NCBI GenBank assembly: GCA_016800925.1
Contig: JABCPU010000133.1
Location: forward strand, 98,772 to 162,771
Origin: Suillus spraguei
Lineage: Eukaryota; Basidiomycota; Agaricomycetes; Boletales; Suillaceae
Direction: 5' to 3'
Length of the DNA: 64,000 bases
In this document: piece after piece, positions 57,649 to 64,000 of the stretch
Position numbering within the stretch: position 1 is the stretch's first letter
Layout: each line of letters opens with the position of its first letter
The notes under the pieces: generated by a model
What the model was told of the DNA's origin: nothing
The model's database searches: none
What the model saw: only the letters and a program-made list of their open reading frames with translations
Position numbers and translations under genes: made by a program

Positions 57649-60600
57649 TCAGATGTAGAACATGCTCTCACGCAAGTCAGGATGCACGCCTTCTCCCCAC
57701 GCTTTCTTCGCTGCCTCAAATACACTCTTCCTCTCTTCCTCCTTGTCCACCTTCCCTTTCCCTTTCCCCTTCCCCTTCCCTTTCTCTGTTGTGACAGAGC
57801 TTGATACCTTGTCATCGGTATTCAAGAAGTCGTTCAAGTAACATCTCCCTCTTTCACAAGCCAAATCGGCATAGTATGCGGCTGGGACGAGACTCACCGC
57901 CTTAGTGGCACGAGCGTATAGGTAACTCGCGGTGTGTGTACCCTGCTGTACTTCATCTGCGCCAAGGTTGTTCTCGTCATAAACCACTGTGTAGTGTGTT
58001 GCCTTCACGTGACCTTGCAAACCAGCATGAGCTTGAAGGTAAAAATCAAAGTCAAATCTACAGTGATCAAAATGTTAGCAGAATCAACTTGTGGTCGAGT
58101 AAAACGCCCGTACACTGCAGTGACGCCTCTATCAACAACGGTTCCTGGACGAGTGTTGCCGTTCCGGTCCGCGAACTGGGAATCGGTGGGCCAGAACTTG
58201 GCATGGTGGCGCTTTCCACAAATGACGATCGACAACGTTGGGCGATACGACTTCGTTTGGGGGACTCTCTTAAATGCCTCCAACATCTTAGGAAGCTCTT
58301 CCTCCAGCACAGTATTGAATTGACCCTGTTCATTCAAGATTAGCGGCAACGTCAAGATCGAGAAAAAAGCTCATCTCACTTCAGACACGCCGTCTCTATA
58401 AACAAAGACTCGGTCTGGCAGTGTTCGATTCTTCTTGTTGTAAAACATGAGGCGCTCTATCATCATGTCAGTCAAGTCCGTAATCATCTACAGACAAGGG
58501 GTGAGTGTTAGGGCGACAATATTACAATCTCGCTCACCTCTTTCTTGGTTTCCTGACACCTGAGACTTGCTGGGAATTGGACGAAAGAACTATCTGCACT
58601 CGCGACAACAGCCGCAATTGATGGGCGTGCCCTCAATACTACCCGGGCCAGGGTGCGTGACATCCATGCCCACAACCATTGTCTTGGCCTTCGTCCACCA
58701 TTTCATGCTCTCCGAATCCAGCATATGGTTGATACCTCCGAGTTTTGTGTTCAACTTGAGAGCGACATTGAGAAGTATTGATCTTGTTTATTGCGGTCCC
58801 GTAGCACCTTGTCTGTCAGCATATGGAGGGTGTGGACGCCTAACTCGACGTCACAAATCCGCTTTATTCCTGGATAAATGTAGTTATCCCGGCGAGATAG
58901 GATGACGAGTATAAATGTCGGTTTTCCTCTCTGGGAAATTTGTCGCCTGATATCTGACGAATAAGGTCCAGCGACTGCTGCCTTGATGTGTCACGTGCGG
59001 GAGGAATGAGTGCTTGGTTCAACAAAGCGGGCGATGACCCCAGTGACATGCCGCTGTTGCGGCATTTCTCACCAAATCCCTTCCAAATCCCCTCCAAAGC
59101 CGGATCGCTGGGCCCGCCGAACACGCTTTGTCCGTCTACAATGACAAGCACCCACCAACTCTTGATTGTTCCGCCAAGGTGGAATTTAACGTCAAGAATG
59201 TTCCAACTACCGCTGCTGACGTTGGGTGGCTTCCCTGCTTTGTAGCTGAGGCGGGGTGGAGGAAGTTCACGTGCAGGGATGACCGCCATGTTGTTGTCTA
59301 CGGCCATGCCGAAGCTGCTCATAGGACTACCTAGGGTCTGAGGCGTAAACCCAATAGTAGGAAGGCCGCGGTCAACGATAGCATCTGCATTGACTTTCGG
59401 CGGGTTGCAGGCGAACCGAATCATATTCGAAGTCTCTTTCTCATTGAGACGCCCTCTGAACGGTTGCCCAGGCTCGATTTCACATAGTTCGGCTGGAACG
59501 TATATGGTGAATTTCGAATTCGGGCCGGAGATGTCAACGACTGGAACATCGTGTGCATGCTTCAGTTTGATGTGGGATACTCTGCTGAAGAATTAGAGAT
59601 TGAATGAAGTACGGGATTACGAACAAACTTTTCTTGAAATACTCTTCAACAGATATCTTGCCACCGTACTCTTCGCATGTAAAGGTCGTCTGCCTTGCAG
59701 TCGTAGGCATGATTTTCTTAATCGGTTTCTTCTGCTTGTACCCTAGATGACTCGTAGTCACCTTGAGCTTCTGCGTAAACCGTTGAAGCATAGCGCCATT
59801 GGATGACCGGTTGAACTCAATGATGGCGTCGGCAAGGTTTCCTGGCTTGTAGAAGGCAGTCATACAAACACCAACATTCACCATGAGTTCCTTATACACA
59901 GGTCTGGCGGACATGAAAAAGCCTTTCCAGGCCTCCACGCCGGGTGCCAGGTCAAAGTACTCTTGCGAGCGGAAGAAATACCGATTCTTGCCTACACGAA
60001 CGCCGGTACGCGTTGCATGTGTTTGAAGTATCAGATTCACAGCATTTATCACTGGCTGGACGTCGTGGTCCCGTAAATTAGTGTCGCCGCTCAGATAGCT
60101 GGCCACCATGAATTATTAATGTGAGAACAGATAAGGCAGCTTTCCATAACTTACTTCGTGAGCAGCGCAACATCCAAGTTACCCGTGTGGGTAATTTCGA
60201 AAGTATACGTCTTGGATTTCGTATTGGGACCAGCCTCCCCTTCCTCATAATACTGGACTTCCACGTCAAGCGGCTGAGGCAGCTTCTTTGCGGATACAAG
60301 CCTCTCACTGCCATCATGGGCAATAAACGGCACAAACTCTCTCCAGCCTTGTTGATTGCTCCGTTCTAGGAGCCAGAAAAGGCGTGCACGAATGCGTTTA
60401 ATGTCTGTGGACGGCTTAATCTCGACATGATAGTCGTAAATTGGTCCTTTGGGAAGTTTTATGGGAAAGAAATTGGCTCGCAATGTAATTTGGCGGCCGA
60501 GAGTGCCGAAGCCAGGCCGGTGAGGTCGTTTGGGGTTGGAGGGAAGTTTTTTAAAGGAAGAGACCAATTGATCCAAGGTTGCCAGACGTTGGTCTACAGA

Positions 60601-60770
60601 CGCAGGGCCCCGGAAGATCAATTCTCCTGGGCCTCCTCCTCTGGGACCACCGCCATATCCGCCCCTCGTACCGGCAGAGCCTCTTCCTCCACGAAACCCT
60701 CCACCACCCCTCGAGCGCCAGCAGGGGGACCACCGCGATTACCGCCTCTGCCTCGTGGAGGGTTGCTCAT
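57649..60770 (-). CDS. Argonaute (QDE-2-like), all domains, frame breaks
   Basis: Core protein of RNA silencing, binding small RNAs and cutting target RNA. In order: RGG-rich leader from MSNPPRGRGGNRGGPP; N domain (HRPGFGTLGRQITLRANFFP); linker 1 (GVEAWKGFFMSARPVYKELM); PAZ (KPGNLADAIIEF, TFTCEEYGGKISVEEYFKK); linker 2 (IRFACNPPKVNADAIVDRGL, FGMAVDNNMAVIPARELPPP); MID (GSWNILDVKFH, YPGIKRICDVELGVHTL); PIWI with catalytic residues in VVGMDVTHPGPGS, VYRDGVSE and GHVKATHYTVVYDENN. A Lys/Gly repeat lies near the C-terminus. Introns include 58326-58379 and 58488-58537; intron 58058-58107 needs a GC donor. Single-base breaks appear near 60707, 58930 and 58768. Pseudogene or assembly error; I cannot tell. 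Confidence 0.85.
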
Positions 60771-61210
60771 GGTTCAGAAATATAGATAGTTCCTGGTTAT
60801 TTTGGGAAGAGAATTGGGTCACCAGAAAGCGGTTACTTATACGTGGTCGTGAGCAGAAGGTCGTGGGTAGCGCTTTGTGAAGTTGCTGTGCTCAAGTATG
60901 AGTCGTCATTTGTGGCTGTGCAACGCTGTTGGCACCCACGCTGTCCGGGTTTCTTCTGATTTGAAAGACACACGTACGATGATTGGTGGAAGAACGTTTG
61001 CGCCCATATACAGTGACTCCAGGAGTTATCTGGATTCGAATCACTGATGCAAACGTCGAACCGCCTTTGATTTGTAAATTTCATTCTCCCAAAGAGTAAA
61101 TATCCAATTAATATTACAATCATGCTTCTTTGTCGGTGCTTCTGTTCGGAATAACTATTACTTACAAGTAACAAAGCTACGTGGTTCACAACTGAAGATG
61201 ACCCTACACC
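60771..61210. other. Intergenic region, Argonaute promoter side
   Basis: No gene seen. It separates the Argonaute start from the 3' end of the F-box gene, both on the minus strand. Confidence 0.5.
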
Positions 61211-62887
61211 TCATGGCCGACTGCGTGCAAGCACCTCATAGGACCAACAATCGCCCTGTTTCCACCAGCGCGTCATGCCCATCTCAATTTCGTGTAGCGC
61301 AGGATAAGCTGCGGAGATCTTGGGCATGAGGAGGCGTTGCTTTGTGGTATCGCCGCAAACTGTTGTCGATTTTTGGTAATAACGAAGATGCAACGTCTCT
61401 AGCTTTTCTGGAAGTGGGAGATGACCATTAGCGATCCAATTCAAGAAACCCTGATTCGAATCCTTCATTAGAATTGTGCTTAGCGCGTAGACAGTCGATA
61501 TCCCTCACCGGTATTAAGAACAGCGGATGCGATGAGAAGTCATCGTTATCCTGCACTTCCACGGCATCCGCAAACATGTCCATGATGAGTGACATGGGTT
61601 CCTCCTTGTTTGTCATAAGCAGTCGAAAAAGATTTCACGCAGAAGGCGTGAAACTCACTTCATGAACACCCATATTAACATTTGGTGTGCGGAGGATATC
61701 AAGCCGCAAATGGCGAAGATTGGGGTGGATGCGCACGATATCTTGCATGCTGTCGGGAGTAGGATGAAAGGGCGAGAGCATAAGATCATGTACCACGCAG
61801 GTGGATGCAGAACAGTCATTCAATGCTTGGCAGACGACATTGTTGTTATAGACGCCAAACGGATTGCCAAGACTAGCTCGAGGATCGGTCCTGTGATTCA
61901 TCCTCAAACAAACAGCACTGATGGGCCGCCCAGGAAGTAAAATGGGGATAAGAGTCGGAAAACCATCGTAGGCTACGAGGTTAGGAACAACAGATTGTAA
62001 GACGGGCTTGCTAGGCTTGGCCATAGTTGAAAAATTCGAAATAGTAAGCGATGTGAGCAAAGGTGTTCTATTCAAGAATATAAACAGCGTGTCCATGTGA
62101 GTTTCTGGAACCACCACGGAAAGATGCTTCAGGTTCTCAAACTGCCCCACTTGAACGAGTTCAATGAGAAAAGAGTTCGAGAACGTGAGGTCGAGTAGTG
62201 TGAGTTTTCTAGGTGTCGAGGGTTGAAGAGCGAGGAAATAAGCTGTGTAGTTGGAGGTGGTACGGGTGGTGGGTCACGATGTGCCTCATAGGTGACTGAT
62301 ACGACTTTGAGCTTCATAGCCTTGGCAGCGGATGACAAATTGCATCGTTCCATGTTAAGGCATTCTAGCTGAGGAATTTTTACCAGCGCAGACCAGCGCT
62401 CTTCCTCCATGTGAATATCTGAAATGTTCAACACCCGAAGGTTTCTGCACGACGGCAGAATGAGGAAAATCGAGATTGAGGGTTGCACGAAGGGGAAGCA
62501 GGTTTTGTCGTGTTGCATGATCTCTGTTTCTTCTAACGGAGCAGGCGATCCAAAGGCCCTGACGCTCCATGTCTCCACTAGCCCAAGTACCTCCCGAGTA
62601 TCACTGTCACTGTGAAGCGCGTGAAGACGACGAAGAAGTCGGCGTGCTCGTGCGATTCGTGCAACATCGTCATGTCGAGACTCAAATATGTGCCGAATGG
62701 TGCGCTTGTATGGGATGGTAGTGGTGATGTGCTTGAACAATAGGTCTTTGCAGATAAGACGAAATGACAAACAAGTAGATGACACGGTAATGAGATCTTT
62801 GACCGCCAGAAAACTCCAGCAATACTGCCAAAGTTCGGGTGGAAGCGTATACTTTGGTTCTTGCGAAGTTCCAAGGAGCTGGCCCAT
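61211..62887 (-). CDS. F-box protein, basidiomycete LRR-like type
   Basis: ATG at 62887: MGQLLGTSQEPKYTLPPELW, with an F-box at about residues 13-55 (LPPELWQYCWSFLAVKDLIT ... CKDLLFKHI), which would bind Skp1 in an SCF ubiquitin ligase. Leucine-rich stretches follow (SCRNLRVLNISDIHMEEERW, IPQLECLNMERCNLSS, NLKHLSVVVPETHMDTLFIF, HPNLRHLRLDILR). Introns at 61605-61658 and 61462-61508 have GT-AG ends. Near 62240 the frame changes from PPPTTQLISS to a frame reading YFLALQPSTPRKLTLLDLTF, so one base appears lost or gained. Target unknown. Confidence 0.7.
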
Positions 62888-63066
62888 TAGTACTGAGTAC
62901 TGAGTAGTAACTAAGGAAATTAGCAGGTAAGCGGCTTACGTGAAAATTGAAGCATCGTAATTTTGGTACTTTTATGATGTCATCAGTCTAAGTAGCCTTC
63001 AACGAACACCTGTTCGTTCACCTCGAACTCCTTCTCTCACCATTCCACACAATCGTAGTACAATAA

Positions 63067-63821
63067 ATGCAGAACCCACAACGCGATATTTCACTCGTGC
63101 TGACAACTCTGACTACCTCCCGTAATCCTGCCGATTTGCGTGCAGCGGTGAACAAATTCTACACTCACGACGCCTCTTTGCACCACCCTTTCAGGATCGT
63201 CGAGCATGGAAAAAACTCAAGACAGAAAATTCTAGCCATGTACGAGTGGTACCGCATCATTAGCCCCGACACTACTAGTAATGTGAATGCAGTGTGTTAG
63301 TTTACTCAATAATCTTGTTTCGTTGTTTAAACCTGACTATATGCGCGACGCGTCTAGCTTATGATAGGAAAAGTCATGTTATTTTTGCCGAGGTAACCCA
63401 GCACTTTCATATTCGAATCAGCCCTTAAAGGTAGCCCCTTCTCGGTGAGTGTATGCGCGCTATTAGTGTCCCGTCGTGATATTGACCTGAACGCAAATGT
63501 TGCATTCGTCAGCTACACTATCCGTATTCAGCTCCAGGAGCGAGACAAGGTGTTCTATATCTATTCCCAAGAAGAATTTTTGCACCCCATGGTCCGTATA
63601 TTGTTGACAATATGCTTTTGGAATTTTCCCTGACAGTCAATATTAGGACTGGATGAATTCAGTGTTGCCGCCTCTTACTCCGCTGGTCCGGTTTGCACTT
63701 GTCTTCTTCGCATTCATGGGCGTCATGTGCTCGAAGATATGGGTCTTCAGCTTGCTCCTGTGGGCGAAACTCTTTGGTATAGGCAGCGATATTCAGAGAG
63801 GCCAAGTGAAATGGGCTTAAC
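63067..63821 (+). CDS. SigF-like NTF2-like domain protein
   Basis: It starts MQNPQRDISLVLTTLTTSRN, continues FYTHDASLHHPFRIVEHGKN and ILAMYEWYRIISPDT, then SHVIFAEVTQHFHIRISP, TIRIQLQERDKVFYIYSQEE and FLHPM, and ends NSVLPPLTPLVRFALVFFAF with a C-terminal hydrophobic helix. This is the fungal SigF-like NTF2 family, with a cone-shaped fold and a membrane tail. Introns are about 63280-63352, 63445-63510 and 63600-63651. Between ISP and the following KVAPSR one base seems missing (near 63427), giving a stop. It is divergent from the F-box gene, sharing a 180-bp upstream region. Specific role unknown. Confidence 0.7.
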
Positions 63822-64000
63822 GAGGTTGGTGCAACCTGAAGACCAAGAGACGGTAGATGTGGTATTGAAGACTACGCAATACGGAGGTAACGCGAAGGTT
63901 GAATATTAGCACAGCATGCACATTCCAGCTTTAGCATCTCCGGTTCATCGTTTTCATCATCATTCCCATTCCCAGCTGTACTTTACGCAGGATCAGGACA

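Overview
This window looks like a piece of a transposon-inflated agaricomycete (mushroom, Basidiomycota) genome. The evidence is short GT-AG introns of about 45-65 bp, an EOS1-type N-glycosylation protein, QDE-2-like Argonautes, an F-box gene, a SigF-like NTF2 gene, and above all a KDZ (Kyakuja-Dileera-Zisupton) transposase with its CxC zinc cluster. The species cannot be fixed from the sequence; a repeat-rich ectomycorrhizal genome such as Tricholoma is only a guess.

Layout. 1-2 kb: a Copia remnant and its LTR, split by a 0.93 kb LTR-like unit (family A). 3.8-5.3 kb: an intact three-exon EOS1 homologue, followed by a broken small secreted Cys-rich gene. 7.0-7.5 kb: a tandem array of tRNA-like units. 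7.8-13.8 kb: a PIF/Harbinger element with transposase and Myb-like partner gene; a hAT element sits inside its left terminal inverted repeat and an LTR-like unit (family C) in its left arm. 14.5-23.1 kb: Gypsy element 1, with 486-bp LTRs and a 5-bp target duplication, gag-pol with chromodomain, an interrupting A unit and an extra zinc-knuckle ORF after pol. 23.1-25.9 kb: a family B unit with an A unit and a third unit inside it. 25.9-28.8 kb: a decayed hAT transposase. 29.8-35.6 kb: a second hAT-type C-terminal fragment, two uncharacterised transposon-associated genes and a gene with an RNase H1 N-terminal (hybrid-binding) domain. 35.9-53.0 kb: one KDZ transposase gene cut into pieces by five top-level insertions and a sixth nested one; the largest is Gypsy element 2 (7.9 kb). 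54.2-55.7 kb: a coiled-coil gene holding a 79-bp palindrome. 56.1-64 kb: host-like genes: a decayed Argonaute, a nearly complete Argonaute, an F-box gene and a SigF-like gene.

How the pieces fit. Most insertions can be ordered by nesting and checked by exact target duplications: 3 bp Harbinger, 8 bp hAT, 5 bp both Gypsy families, 4 bp family A. Almost every premature stop in the mobile genes is a TGA where family alignment as I know it expects Arg (CGA), and the LTR pairs differ mostly by CpG-type transitions. This points to methylation-driven or RIP-like decay. Single-base frame breaks in the Argonaute, F-box and SigF-like genes are a different class and may be assembly errors. The features most worth a second look are the intact, spliced antisense gene inside Gypsy element 2, the shattered KDZ gene with its possible accessory genes, and the tRNA-like array.
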